The notes: generated by a model not told the origin, from the sequence alone. Shown: positions 25,019 through 33,655, numbered from the stretch's first letter. The stretch: DNA of 64,000 nucleotides from Streptomyces rimosus subsp. rimosus (GCF_000720725.1 NZ_JOCQ01000019.1:1-64000); one strand, 5' to 3'. Program-made: numbers and translations.

Positions 25019-25579
25019 ATGGTGGTACGTCAGGGGCCGTGCGACTGCGGTGTGACGGTCTGGCTGACCGGCCTGCCGAGCGCAGGAAAGTCGACGATCG
25101 CGGAGGTGCTGGCCGAGCGGTTGCGCGGCGAGGGGCGCCGGGTGGAGGTACTGGACGGCGACGCGGTCCGGGAAACCTTCTCGGAGGGACTCAGCTTCTC
25201 CCGCACCGACCGCGATACGCACGTGCGGCGGGTCGGCCTGGTGGCCGAGGTGCTGGCACGCAATGGCGTGATCGTCCTGGTTCCGGTCATCGCGCCGTAC
25301 GCGGACAGCCGCGCTGCCGTCCGCGAGCGGCACGCCAAGAGTGGTACGGCCTTCTTGGAAGTGCACGTGGCCACCCCGGTCGCGACCTGCTCGCAGCGGG
25401 ACGTCAAGGGCCTGTACGCCCAGCAGGCCGCGGGGACGCTCTCCGGGCTGACCGGCGTCGACGACCCCTACGAGGTCCCGGAATCCCCGGAGTTGAGAAT
25501 CCCGGCGCACACGCAGTCGATCGCGGAGTCGGCCTCGATGCTGATGGACCTGCTGGCCAAGAAGAGTTTCGTCCGATGA
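25019..25579 (+). CDS. cysC: Adenylylsulfate (APS) kinase
   Basis: 186-residue kinase that phosphorylates APS to PAPS. The P-loop GLPSAGKST is at residues 18-26. LDGDAVRETFSEGLSFSRTD is the APS-binding region, and DVKGLYAQQAAG the lid region. It supplies the sulfotransferase gene upstream. Its stop overlaps cysD as ATGA. Together with cysD and cysN it forms a complete sulfate activation module. Confidence 0.95.
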   Translation: MVVRQGPCDCGVTVWLTGLPSAGKSTIAEVLAERLRGEGRRVEVLDGDAVRETFSEGLSFSRTDRDTHVRRVGLVAEVLARNGVIVLVPVIAPYADSRAAVRERHAKSGTAFLEVHVATPVATCSQRDVKGLYAQQAAGTLSGLTGVDDPYEVPESPELRIPAHTQSIAESASMLMDLLAKKSFVR

Positions 25580-26496
25580 CGGCCGCGATACGGACGACGG
25601 TCCCCCGCGTGAGCCACCTGGACGCACTCGAATCGGAGGCCGTGCACATCTTCCGCGAGGTGGCGGGTGAGTTCGAGAAGCCGGTGATCCTCTTCTCCGG
25701 TGGCAAGGACTCCATCGTGATGCTCCATCTGGCGTTGAAGGCGTTCGCGCCGGCGCCGGTGCCGTTCGCGCTGCTGCACGTGGACACCGGGCACAACTTC
25801 CCCGAGGTCATCGACTACCGCGACCGCACTGTCGAGAAGCACAGCCTGCGCCTGCACGTGGCCTCGGTGCAGGAGTACATCGACGCGGGAAAGCTGCGTG
25901 AACGCCCCGACGGCACCCGCAACCCGCTGCAGACGGTCCCGCTGACCGAGGCGGTCCAGAAGCACGGGTTCGATGCCGTGTTCGGCGGTGGCCGCCGGGA
26001 CGAGGAGAAGGCCCGCTCCAAGGAGCGAGTGTTCTCCCTGCGGGACGAGTTCTCCCAATGGGACCCGCGTCGCCAGCGCCCGGAGCTGTGGCAGCTCTAC
26101 AACGGCCGGCACGCTCCCGGCGAGCACGTCCGCGTCTTTCCGCTGTCGAACTGGACCGAACTGGACGTGTGGCAGTACGTCGCCCGCGAGGGCATCGAAC
26201 TCCCGGAGATCTACTTCGCACACAAGCGCGAGGTGTTCCAGCGCAACGGGATGTGGCTGGCGGCCGGCGCATGGGGCGGCCCGAAGGAGGGCGAGACCCT
26301 GGTGACCCGCCTGGTCCGCTACCGCACGGTCGGTGACATGTCCTGCACCGGCGCCATCGACTCCGAGGCCGTCACGCTGGACGCGGTGATCGCCGAGATC
26401 GCCGTCTCCCGGCTCACCGAGCGGGGCTCGACCCGCGCCGACGACAAGCTGTCCGAGGCCGCGATGGAAGACCGCAAGCGCGAGGGGTACTTCTAG
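25576..26496 (+). CDS. cysD: Sulfate adenylyltransferase subunit 2
   Basis: 306-residue PP-loop ATP sulfurylase subunit that adenylates sulfate to APS with CysN. The PP-loop is SGGKDS (41-46). Conserved LLHVDTGHNFPEVIDYRD, FGGGRRDEEKARSKERVFS and PLSNWTELDVWQYVARE are present. Start ATG 25576 overlaps the cysC stop. The next gene, cysN, begins 2 bp after its stop, so the two subunits are made together. Confidence 0.97.
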   Translation: MTAAIRTTVPRVSHLDALESEAVHIFREVAGEFEKPVILFSGGKDSIVMLHLALKAFAPAPVPFALLHVDTGHNFPEVIDYRDRTVEKHSLRLHVASVQEYIDAGKLRERPDGTRNPLQTVPLTEAVQKHGFDAVFGGGRRDEEKARSKERVFSLRDEFSQWDPRRQRPELWQLYNGRHAPGEHVRVFPLSNWTELDVWQYVAREGIELPEIYFAHKREVFQRNGMWLAAGAWGGPKEGETLVTRLVRYRTVGDMSCTGAIDSEAVTLDAVIAEIAVSRLTERGSTRADDKLSEAAMEDRKREGYF

Positions 26497-26498
26497 TC

Positions 26499-27803
26499 AT
26501 GACCGTCACCACCGAGCAGCTCGGCGCGACCACGCTGCTGCGCTTCGCGACCGCCGGTTCCGTCGACGACGGCAAGTCCACCCTCGTCGGCCGCCTCCTG
26601 CACGACTCCAAGTCGGTCCTGGAGGACCAGCTGGAAGCTGTCGAAGCCGTCTCCCTGGCCCGCGGCCAGGAGGCACCCGACCTCGCGCTCCTCACCGACG
26701 GCCTGCGGGCCGAGCGGGAGCAGGGCATCACCATCGATGTCGCCTACCGCTACTTCGCCACCGCCCGGCGCCGGTTCATCCTCGCCGACACCCCCGGGCA
26801 CGTGCAGTACACCCGCAACATGGTGACCGGCGCCTCCACCGCCGACCTCGCCGTGGTCCTGGTCGACGCCCGCAACGGGGTGACCGAGCAGACCCGCCGC
26901 CACGCCGCGGTCGCCGCCCTGCTGCGCGTCCCGCACGTGGTGCTGGCCGTGAACAAGATGGACCTGGTCGGCTACCAGGAGGCGGTGTTCGCGAAGATCG
27001 CGCAGGAGTTCACCGCCTACGCCGCCAAGCTGGGGGCCCCGGAGATCACCGCGATCCCGATCTCGGCGCTGGCCGGCGCCAATGTGGTCGAGCCGTCGGC
27101 GGACATGCCCTGGTACGGCGGCCCGACCGTGCTCGGGCACTTGGAGACCGTCCCGGACAGCCAGGATCTCACCTCGTGCCCGGCGCGCCTGCCTGTGCAG
27201 TACGTGATCCGCCCGCAGACCCCGGAGCACCCCGACTACCGCGGCTACGCGGGCCAGATCGCCTCCGGTGTGCTGCGCGTCGGCGAGCCGGTCACCGTCC
27301 TGCCCTCGGGCCGGACCTCGGTGATCGCGGGCATCGACGCGCTCGGTGAGTCCGTGGACGTCGCCTGGGCACCCCAGTCGGTGACGGTCCGCCTGGCGGA
27401 CGACCTCGACATCTCCCGCGGCGACCTGATCGCACCCACCGCCGGTGCCCCGGCCACCACCCGGGAGATCGAGGCCACCGTCTGCCATGTCGCAGACCAG
27501 CCGCTGACCGTCGGGGCCCGGGTCCTGATCAAGCACACCACCCGGACGGTCAAGGCGATCGTCAAGGACATCCCGTCCCGGCTCACCCTTGACGACCTTT
27601 CCCCACACCCCGACCCGGGACAGCTCGTCGCCAACGACATCGGCCGTGTCCTCGTCCGCACCGCCGAACCCCTGGCCATCGACGCCTACGCCGACTCCCG
27701 CCGCACCGGGTCCTTCCTCCTCATCGACCCGGCCGACGGCACCACCCTCGCCGCAGGCATGGCGGGCACGGACGCCACGGGGGGCGAGCATGCGCACACC
27801 TGA
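26499..27803 (+). CDS. cysN: Sulfate adenylyltransferase subunit 1 (GTPase)
   Basis: 434-residue EF-Tu-like GTPase subunit that couples GTP hydrolysis to APS formation. The P-loop GSVDDGKST is at 20-28. Switch regions EREQGITIDVAYRYF and DTPGHVQYTRNMVTGAS, and the NKMD guanine motif, are all intact. It is not fused to CysC, which is separate here. It overlaps the lipoprotein gene by 14 nt. Confidence 0.97.
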   Translation: MTVTTEQLGATTLLRFATAGSVDDGKSTLVGRLLHDSKSVLEDQLEAVEAVSLARGQEAPDLALLTDGLRAEREQGITIDVAYRYFATARRRFILADTPGHVQYTRNMVTGASTADLAVVLVDARNGVTEQTRRHAAVAALLRVPHVVLAVNKMDLVGYQEAVFAKIAQEFTAYAAKLGAPEITAIPISALAGANVVEPSADMPWYGGPTVLGHLETVPDSQDLTSCPARLPVQYVIRPQTPEHPDYRGYAGQIASGVLRVGEPVTVLPSGRTSVIAGIDALGESVDVAWAPQSVTVRLADDLDISRGDLIAPTAGAPATTREIEATVCHVADQPLTVGARVLIKHTTRTVKAIVKDIPSRLTLDDLSPHPDPGQLVANDIGRVLVRTAEPLAIDAYADSRRTGSFLLIDPADGTTLAAGMAGTDATGGEHAHT

Positions 27804-28917
27804 CGCCAAGGACATCCGGGCGGTCACCGCCGTCCTGGCGACTGTGGTGCTCCTGTCCCTGGCGGGGTGTGGCTACGGTTCGCGCGCCAAGGAGCGCGAA
27901 GCGCACCGGCCGCTCGTCGTGGCCGGCTCTGGCAAGCCCCTTTCCGCGCCCACCGTGCGGATCGGCTACTTCGCCAACCTCACCCACGCCACCGCGGTAC
28001 TGGGCGTCCGGGAGGGCCTGTTCGCAGGCGAGCTGGGCGGTACAAGGATCAGGACGCAGCTCTTCAACGCGGGCCCTTCGGAGATCGAGGCACTCAATGC
28101 CGAGGCCGTCGACATCGGTTTCATCGGCCCCTCGCCCGCCGTCAACGGCTACACGAAGTCGCACGGCAAGGCGCTGCGGATCATCTCCGGTGCGGCCTCC
28201 GGCGGGGTCTTCCTGGTCGTCCACCCCGAAAAGGTCGAGCGGGCGGGCGGCGGGCTCGCGGGCAAGCGGATCGCCAGTCCCCAGGTCGGCAACACACAGG
28301 ACGTGGCGCTGCTCTCCTACCTGAAGGAGCAAGGCTTCACCGTCGACCCGCGGAGCGGACGGGGCGAGGTGAGCGTCGTGCGGGCGGACGGCAAGGAGAT
28401 TCCCCGGCTCTTCGAGCAGGGCTCCGTCGACGGCGCGTGGGTGCCCGAGCCGACGGCATCGCTGCTGGTCGCCAAGGGCGGCAAACGGCTCCTGGAGGAG
28501 CGGAAGCTCTGGCCGGACGGCGCATTCGCCACCACGAACGTGATCGTCTCGCAGCGGTTCCTCGCCGCACACCCGGATGTGGTCGAGGCGGTGCTGCGCG
28601 GCGTGATCCGGACGAACGAATGGATCGGCGCCCACCCGCAGGACGCGGCCACCCGGCTCAACGGCGCGCTGGCGGAACTCACCGGCAAACCGCTGCCCAC
28701 GGAGGTGCTCGACGCCGCGTTCCGGGGCGTGCGGTTCGTCCACGATCCGCTGCCGGCCACCCTGCGGGCGCAGGCGGAGCACGCGGAGGCGGCCGGACTG
28801 CTGAGCGACGGCGACCTGCGCGGAATCTACGACCTGCGGCCGCTCAACCGGGCCTTGCGGGCAGTGGGCCGGCCCGAGGTCGACGAGGGTGCGGCAGAGC
28901 TGGGAGTCGGCCGATGA
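27790..28917 (+). CDS. SsuA/TauA-type ABC transporter substrate-binding lipoprotein
   Basis: 375-residue periplasmic-binding-type lipoprotein from ATG 27790, with lipobox SLAGC near residue 22. The NMT1/SsuA fold is seen in VRIGYFANLTHATAVLGVRE, AEAVDIGFIGPSPAVNGY and GKRIASPQVGNTQDVALLSY. Relatives bind sulfonates, taurine or nitrate-like anions. Beside cysCDN it most likely captures a sulfonate or sulfate-type sulfur source to feed PAPS. The exact ligand is unknown. Start overlaps cysN and its stop overlaps the ATPase gene (ATGA). Confidence 0.9.
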   Translation: MRTPDAKDIRAVTAVLATVVLLSLAGCGYGSRAKEREAHRPLVVAGSGKPLSAPTVRIGYFANLTHATAVLGVREGLFAGELGGTRIRTQLFNAGPSEIEALNAEAVDIGFIGPSPAVNGYTKSHGKALRIISGAASGGVFLVVHPEKVERAGGGLAGKRIASPQVGNTQDVALLSYLKEQGFTVDPRSGRGEVSVVRADGKEIPRLFEQGSVDGAWVPEPTASLLVAKGGKRLLEERKLWPDGAFATTNVIVSQRFLAAHPDVVEAVLRGVIRTNEWIGAHPQDAATRLNGALAELTGKPLPTEVLDAAFRGVRFVHDPLPATLRAQAEHAEAAGLLSDGDLRGIYDLRPLNRALRAVGRPEVDEGAAELGVGR

Positions 28918-29681
28918 GCAGTGTGCTCACGGAAGCCGCCGTACGGATCGAGCACCTGACCATGTCCTTCCCGGCCGGCACCGGCCGACAGGTGGTCCTC
29001 AACGACATCAGCCTGTCTGTCGCCCCGGGGGAATTCGTCACCGTCCTCGGTGCCTCGGGCTGCGGCAAATCCACTCTGCTCAACCTGGTCGCCGGGTTGG
29101 ACCGGCCGACCGCCGGAAGCATCGAGATACCCGGCGAACGGCCTGCGCTGATGTTCCAGGAACACGCCCTCTTCCCCTGGCTGACGGCCGGGCAGAACAT
29201 CGAACTGGCCCTGAAACTGCGCGGAATGGCCAAGGGCGAACGGCGGGCCGAAGCCGAGCGGTTGCTGGAGCTGGTCCGACTCGGTGGCGCGTACGGAAAG
29301 CGCGTGCACGAGCTGTCCGGCGGCATGCGCCAGCGCGTGGCCCTCGCCCGGGCGCTGGCCCAGGACAGCCGGCTGCTTCTGATGGACGAACCCTTCGCGG
29401 CCCTGGACGCCATCACCCGCGATGTGCTGCACGACGAGCTGACCCGGGTGTGGGCCGCGCAAGGCCGGCTCTCCGTCCTGTTCGTCACGCACAACGTGCG
29501 CGAGGCGGTGCGCCTGGCCCAGCGGGTCGTCCTGCTGTCCTCCCGGCCCGGCCGGATCGCCCGCGAGTGGACCGTGGACATCCCGCAGCCGCGCCGTATC
29601 GAGGACGCGGACGTCGCCGAGCTGTCCCAGGAGATCACCCAACAGCTCCGGAAGGAGATCAGCCGCCATGGCAGGCACTGA
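28914..29681 (+). CDS. SsuB/TauB-type ABC transporter ATP-binding protein
   Basis: 255-residue ATPase with Walker A GASGCGKST, Q-loop MFQEHALFPWLTA, signature LSGGMRQR and Walker B LLLMDEPFAALD. The ALDAITRDVLHDEL pattern is typical of nitrate/sulfonate/taurine importers. It energises the adjacent permease. Start ATG 28914 overlaps the preceding stop by 4 nt, and its own end overlaps the permease gene by 14 nt. Confidence 0.94.
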   Translation: MSSVLTEAAVRIEHLTMSFPAGTGRQVVLNDISLSVAPGEFVTVLGASGCGKSTLLNLVAGLDRPTAGSIEIPGERPALMFQEHALFPWLTAGQNIELALKLRGMAKGERRAEAERLLELVRLGGAYGKRVHELSGGMRQRVALARALAQDSRLLLMDEPFAALDAITRDVLHDELTRVWAAQGRLSVLFVTHNVREAVRLAQRVVLLSSRPGRIAREWTVDIPQPRRIEDADVAELSQEITQQLRKEISRHGRH

Positions 29682-30564
29682 CACCAAGGCTGCCGAGACG
29701 GGTGATCTCGCCGCGCTGGAGGCGGGCCTGGACGCCCTGGAGCGACCTGCCGGCCCGCCCCGGCGGGGGGCCGGCCCTGCCCGCGCGCTGCTCTCCGCCG
29801 TGCTGCCGCCGCTGCTGGCGGTCGGTCTGCTGCTCGGCGCCTGGCAGCTGATCTGCATGGCAGAGGTCAAGCCCCGCTACCTGCTGCCGGGGCCGCTGGA
29901 CGTCTGGCGCGCGCTGGTCGACCAGTGGTACGAGGGCACCATCCTCGGGGTGATCTGGGAGAGCGTCTCGCGCGGCGCGCTGGGCTTCGCCGTGGCCACC
30001 CTGGTCGCGACCCCACTCGGGTTGCTGGTCGGCCGGGTCACGCCGGTGCGGATGGCGGTGGGGCCGATCCTGTCCGGGCTGCAGTCACTGCCGTCGGTGG
30101 CCTGGGTGCCCGCCGCCGTGGTCTGGTTCGGGCTGACCGACGCCACGATCTACGCCGTCGTCCTGCTGGGCGCCGTACCGTCCATCGCCAACGGGCTGAT
30201 CTCCGGCATGGACCACGTGCCGCCGATCTACCTGCGGGCCGGGCGGACCATGGGGGCCACCGGGCTGGCGGGGGTGCGGCACGTGCTGCTCCCGGCTGCC
30301 ATCCCGGGCTACCTGGCCGGACTGAAGCAGGGCTGGGCCTTCTCCTGGCGTTCCCTGATGGCCGCGGAGCTGATCGCCAGCTCCCCGGATCTGGGCATGG
30401 GCCTGGGGCAGCTCCTGGAGAACGCCCGGGTCAACCAGGACATGTCACTGGTGCTGGCGTCGATCCTGCTGGTCCTGGTCGTCGGGGTCGGCATCGAACT
30501 GCTGGTGTTCGCGCCGCTGCAGCGCCGGGTTCTGCGCGGCCGAGGTCTGATGGACGGCAAGTGA
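29668..30564 (+). CDS. SsuC/TauC-type ABC transporter permease
   Basis: 298-residue BPD-type permease with about six TM helices. It has an N-terminal cytoplasmic stretch of about 45 residues. The EAA-like cytoplasmic loop is GRTMGATGLAGVRHVLLPAA, and the family segment GWAFSWRSLMAAELIA is present. It completes the importer and lies 22 bp before cysQ. Confidence 0.94.
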   Translation: MAGTDTKAAETGDLAALEAGLDALERPAGPPRRGAGPARALLSAVLPPLLAVGLLLGAWQLICMAEVKPRYLLPGPLDVWRALVDQWYEGTILGVIWESVSRGALGFAVATLVATPLGLLVGRVTPVRMAVGPILSGLQSLPSVAWVPAAVVWFGLTDATIYAVVLLGAVPSIANGLISGMDHVPPIYLRAGRTMGATGLAGVRHVLLPAAIPGYLAGLKQGWAFSWRSLMAAELIASSPDLGMGLGQLLENARVNQDMSLVLASILLVLVVGVGIELLVFAPLQRRVLRGRGLMDGK

Positions 30565-30586
30565 ACCGACGTACGGGAGGCACACG

Positions 30587-31402
30587 ATGACGAGGGACGC
30601 GATGACGAACGACCGAACGGCGGACGACGCGGGGACGCGCGCCGCGATGACGGACGACGAGCTGTGCGCGGACCTCGCGCGGCGGGCCGGGCACGTGCTG
30701 CTGGAGCTGCGGGAGCGCACCGGCTTCTCGGATCCGGCTGCCCTGCGCACGGCCGGGGACCGTGCCTCTCAGGAGTTCCTGGCCGCCGAACTCGCCGCTC
30801 ACCGGCCCGACGACGCAGTGCTCTCGGAGGAGGCGGCGGACACCGCCGACCGGCTCGGCGCCTCCCGCGTCTGGATCGTCGACCCGCTCGACGGCACCCG
30901 GGAGTACGCCGAGGAGGGCCGGGACGACTGGGCCGTCCACGTCGCCCTTTGGCAGGACGGCCGACTGGCTGCGGGAGCCGTGGCACTGCCCGCCCGGGAC
31001 CGGACTCTGGCCACCCGGCCCGCGCTCGCGCTGCCCGTACCGTCCGACACGGCTGCCGCCGCGCCGCTGCGGATCGCGGTCAGCCGGACCCGGCCGCCGG
31101 CCTCGGTGGCGAAGCTGGCCGCGGCCCTGGGCGCGGAGATGGTCCCGATGGGCTCGGCCGGGGTGAAGATCTCGGCTGTGGTGCTCGGCACGGTTGACGC
31201 CTACGTGCACGGCGGCGGCCAGTACGAGTGGGACTCGGCGGCCCCGGTGGCGGTGGCCCTGGCCGCGGGCGCCCACGCCTCCCGGCTGGACGGCTCCCCG
31301 CTGGTCTACAACCGCCGTGACCCCCGGCTGCCCGACCTGCTGGTGTGCCGTCCGGGCGTGGCGGACACTCTGCTGCGGGAGATCGCCCTGCTGGACTGGT
31401 GA
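30587..31402 (+). CDS. cysQ: 3'(2'),5'-bisphosphate nucleotidase
   Basis: 271-residue inositol monophosphatase-fold enzyme that hydrolyses PAP, the inhibitory by-product of sulfotransfer, to AMP. Metal sites are LSEEAAD, DPLDGT (99-104) and WDSAAPVAVALAAG. Start ATG 30587 follows GGGAGG; internal ATGs at 30602 and 30647 are possible. It closes the operon. Its presence with a sulfotransferase, and the absence of cysH, argues that the pathway serves sulfonation. Confidence 0.92.
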   Translation: MTRDAMTNDRTADDAGTRAAMTDDELCADLARRAGHVLLELRERTGFSDPAALRTAGDRASQEFLAAELAAHRPDDAVLSEEAADTADRLGASRVWIVDPLDGTREYAEEGRDDWAVHVALWQDGRLAAGAVALPARDRTLATRPALALPVPSDTAAAAPLRIAVSRTRPPASVAKLAAALGAEMVPMGSAGVKISAVVLGTVDAYVHGGGQYEWDSAAPVAVALAAGAHASRLDGSPLVYNRRDPRLPDLLVCRPGVADTLLREIALLDW

Positions 31403-31436
31403 GGGCGCTGTCACGTGGCGCCGGAGCCGTAGGGGG

Positions 31437-31820
31437 TCAGGAATCGAAGCGGCGGCGTGCTTCTTCGATATGATCGAGATGCCGGTGGGTCCAGCCGCAC
31501 ATCGCGTCGACCGTGGCGCGCAGGCCACGGCCCGGTTCGGTGAGGGTGTACTCGACCTTCGGCGGCACGGTGGGGTGCACCTTGCGGACGACCAGGCCGT
31601 TGCGCTCCAGCATGCGCAGATTCTGGGTGAGCATCTTGTGGCTGACGCCCTCCACTTCGTCGCGCAGTTCGCTGAAGCGCAGAGTGCGTTCGCCGAGTGC
31701 CTCGATGATCAGGAGCGCCCATTTGTTGGCGACGTCGGAGAAGATCTCCCGGGCCAGGGAGTCCGCGCGCCTCAGGTCCGCGTCCTCGGGAAGGCCCTTG
31801 AGCAGCTGCTTGGTCACCAT
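31437..31820 (-). CDS. HxlR-family transcriptional regulator
   Basis: 127-residue winged-helix regulator: IFSDVANKWALLIIEALGER, LRFSELRDEVEGVSHKMLTQ, LRMLERNGLVVRKVHPTVPP and KVEYTLTEPGRGL are all hallmark HxlR segments. Such proteins often sense aldehydes, quinones or thiol stress. It diverges from a broken RidA-family gene that was presumably its target. It converges with cysQ. Confidence 0.93.
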   Translation of the reverse strand: MVTKQLLKGLPEDADLRRADSLAREIFSDVANKWALLIIEALGERTLRFSELRDEVEGVSHKMLTQNLRMLERNGLVVRKVHPTVPPKVEYTLTEPGRGLRATVDAMCGWTHRHLDHIEEARRRFDS

Positions 31821-31920
31821 CAGGTTCCTCGGTCACGGGGAAGTGCGTTCTTCCGGGTCGGCCGCCACTCTCCTACGGTTCTCAAGTCACCACAAGAGAT
31901 TGTGTCGGAAAGGGGACACG

Positions 31921-32193
31921 GTGACCTCCATCGACCCCTTTCACCACGACGTACCGGCCGAGCGGGACTTCGGCTACGCGCAGGCGGTCAAGTCCGGCGA
32001 GCTGATCCACGTATCGGGGCAGCTTTCGCCGGACGGGGCGGGCGAGTTCCGGTACGCGGACGACTCCACCGCTCAGGCCCAGCAGACCTACGCCAACATG
32101 GACAAAGTTCTGGACCACTACGGCGTCACCGAACCCGCCCTCCCCGGCCAGGTCATCGAGATCGGCTTCATCGTCGACACGCCGGCTTCAGCG
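31921..32193 (+). pseudogene. RidA-family gene, 3' part lost
   Basis: GTG 31921 starts a clear Rid-family sequence (DFGYAQAVKSGELIHVSGQL, AQAQQTYANMDKVLDHYGVT, EIGFIVDTPAS). About 92 of the usual 130 residues remain. Homology then stops abruptly and the frame runs into an unrelated 39-bp fragment identical to the isochorismatase-like gene downstream. The RidA active-site arginine region near the C-terminus is missing. The gene is therefore probably non-functional. It was the divergent partner of the HxlR regulator. Confidence 0.82.
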
Positions 32194-32199
32194 CGGCCG

Positions 32200-32238
32200 C
32201 GTGGTGGTCACCAAGCGCCGGGCGAGCGCGTTCTCGGG
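32200..32238 (+). repeat. 39-bp fragment of the isochorismatase-like gene at the RidA break
   Basis: This segment encodes VVVTKRRASAFSG on the plus strand. It matches the minus-strand gene at 33071-33655 base for base over 39 bp. A third, one-mismatch copy lies within 33951-34190. It marks the recombination junction that truncated the RidA gene. Confidence 0.85.
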
Positions 32239-32275
32239 AACCGCTCAGCGCCGGCCGCGCGCTGGAGAGCTCAGG

Positions 32276-32884
32276 TCACTGGCCGCCAACCTGGTACTGG
32301 CCGACCTCCAGGAAATACCGCAGTGCTTCCGGCGTGTCCTCGTCGAGGACCTTGCCGACAGCCTTTCGGAGAGCTTCGCTGATGTTGGGCCTGGTCAGGA
32401 TTCTGGAGATGGCCACGCGGTCGTCATCGGCCTGGGCAAGGCGGTAGCCGGTTTCGAGGAACGCCCGCAGCTCTTCGGGCGTGCCGTTGTCGAGGAGCCG
32501 GTAGATCTCCTTTTTGACTCCGCGACCGGTGTCCTTGCGGGCGAGAATGGTGGAGATGGCGACGGTGTCGTCCTCGGCCTGGGCGAGGCGGTAGCCGGTC
32601 TTCAAGAAAGCGCGCAGGTCGTCGGGGGTGCCGTCGAGAGCCTTGTTGGCTTCCCGGGTGACACCCTTGCCGACGTTCTTGCCGCCCAGGATGCGCAGGA
32701 CGGCAACGCGGAGGTCGTCATCCGGCATTTCGTCGACCGGCTTCTCCGATGCGGCGGTCGCGTGCGGGGCCGTGACGGGTGCCGGTGCGGCCGTCGGGGT
32801 GGTGGCGAACGCCGGGGTGGCGAGGAGAAGGGCCGGGGTCAGGACGGTGGCCGCGACGATCAGGGCAGCGCGGGTCGGTCTCAT
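32276..32884 (-). CDS. Secreted ALF-repeat protein, three-repeat paralogue
   Basis: 202-residue exported protein. The signal peptide covers residues 1-27 (MRPTRAALIVAATVLTPALL, then LATPAFA). The mature part has three degenerate repeats of about 47 residues built on DDLRAFLKTGYRLAQAEDD and ILARKDTGRGVKKEIYRLL, matching actinobacterial ALF repeats. These are helical adhesion- or scaffold-like modules of unknown function. Start 32884 has GGAGGCGAG upstream. A four-repeat paralogue lies at 37141-37911 in the same orientation, so the two arose by duplication. Confidence 0.85.
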   Translation of the reverse strand: MRPTRAALIVAATVLTPALLLATPAFATTPTAAPAPVTAPHATAASEKPVDEMPDDDLRVAVLRILGGKNVGKGVTREANKALDGTPDDLRAFLKTGYRLAQAEDDTVAISTILARKDTGRGVKKEIYRLLDNGTPEELRAFLETGYRLAQADDDRVAISRILTRPNISEALRKAVGKVLDEDTPEALRYFLEVGQYQVGGQ

Positions 32885-33070
32885 GAGTGTCTCGCCTCCG
32901 TGGGTGAACTGCCGATGACAAGGTCGTCCCAATGGTGAGCCCTGGTGTCCTTGCCTGAAGTCGGCAAGCTCGGGCGGTTGTTGGTGGCGCCGGATACCTG
33001 GTGACGAGGGGCTGGTCAAATCGAGCAGCCTGGAGCCCTGACCGCGCCCGGGCCGGTCGCGGTGATCACC

Positions 33071-33655
33071 TCACCGCGGGCCGCCCGAAGTCGTGCCGCT
33101 GAGTGACTTGAGCCAGCCATCCACGGTCGGGACGTCCGCCCACTGCGGAAACAGCCGCTCGACCAGGACCTGGTGCAGCTCGGGGTCGGTGTCCAGGCAA
33201 GCGTCGGAGAGGACGGTCAGGCCGAAGTCCAGGTCGTTGGCCTGGCAGAGGGTGGACAGTACGACAGCGCTGGTGGCGATGCCGGTGAGGACGAGGCTGT
33301 CGATGCCGCGTGCCCGGAGCACCACGTCGAGATCGCTGCCCGAGAACGCGCTCGCCCGGCGCTTGGTGACCACCACGTCGCCCGGCCGGGGCGCGACCTC
33401 GGGGTGGATCTCGGTGCCCGGGGCGCCCTCGACGAAGAGGCCGGCCTGGGCGATGGCGGCGAGCGGCTTGTTGCGCGTGCCGACTTCCGGGAAGCCGGGG
33501 CGTAGCGCGATGACCACGTAGATCACGGGGATGTCCGCCGCCCGGGCGCCGTCGATCGCCCGGCGCAGGCGTGGCAGGTAGTCGGAGTCGGAGCCGTTGT
33601 CGACGATGTCCACGATGGCCCGCTGGACGTCCATCACGAGAAGGGCGCTGCTCAT
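33071..33655 (-). CDS. Isochorismatase-like (cysteine hydrolase) family protein lacking the nucleophile
   Basis: 194-residue protein with the isochorismatase-superfamily fold. D9 of the triad is in LLVMDVQRAIVDI and K98 in DVVVTKRRASAFSG. The position that is normally the nucleophilic Cys is V131 in GIATSAVVLSTLCQ. Without Cys the usual amidohydrolase mechanism is unlikely, so it may hydrolyse an enol ether as true isochorismatases do, or only bind ligand. It is the intact copy of a duplicated DUF397-isochorismatase unit. Confidence 0.85.
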   Translation of the reverse strand: MSSALLVMDVQRAIVDIVDNGSDSDYLPRLRRAIDGARAADIPVIYVVIALRPGFPEVGTRNKPLAAIAQAGLFVEGAPGTEIHPEVAPRPGDVVVTKRRASAFSGSDLDVVLRARGIDSLVLTGIATSAVVLSTLCQANDLDFGLTVLSDACLDTDPELHQVLVERLFPQWADVPTVDGWLKSLSGTTSGGPR

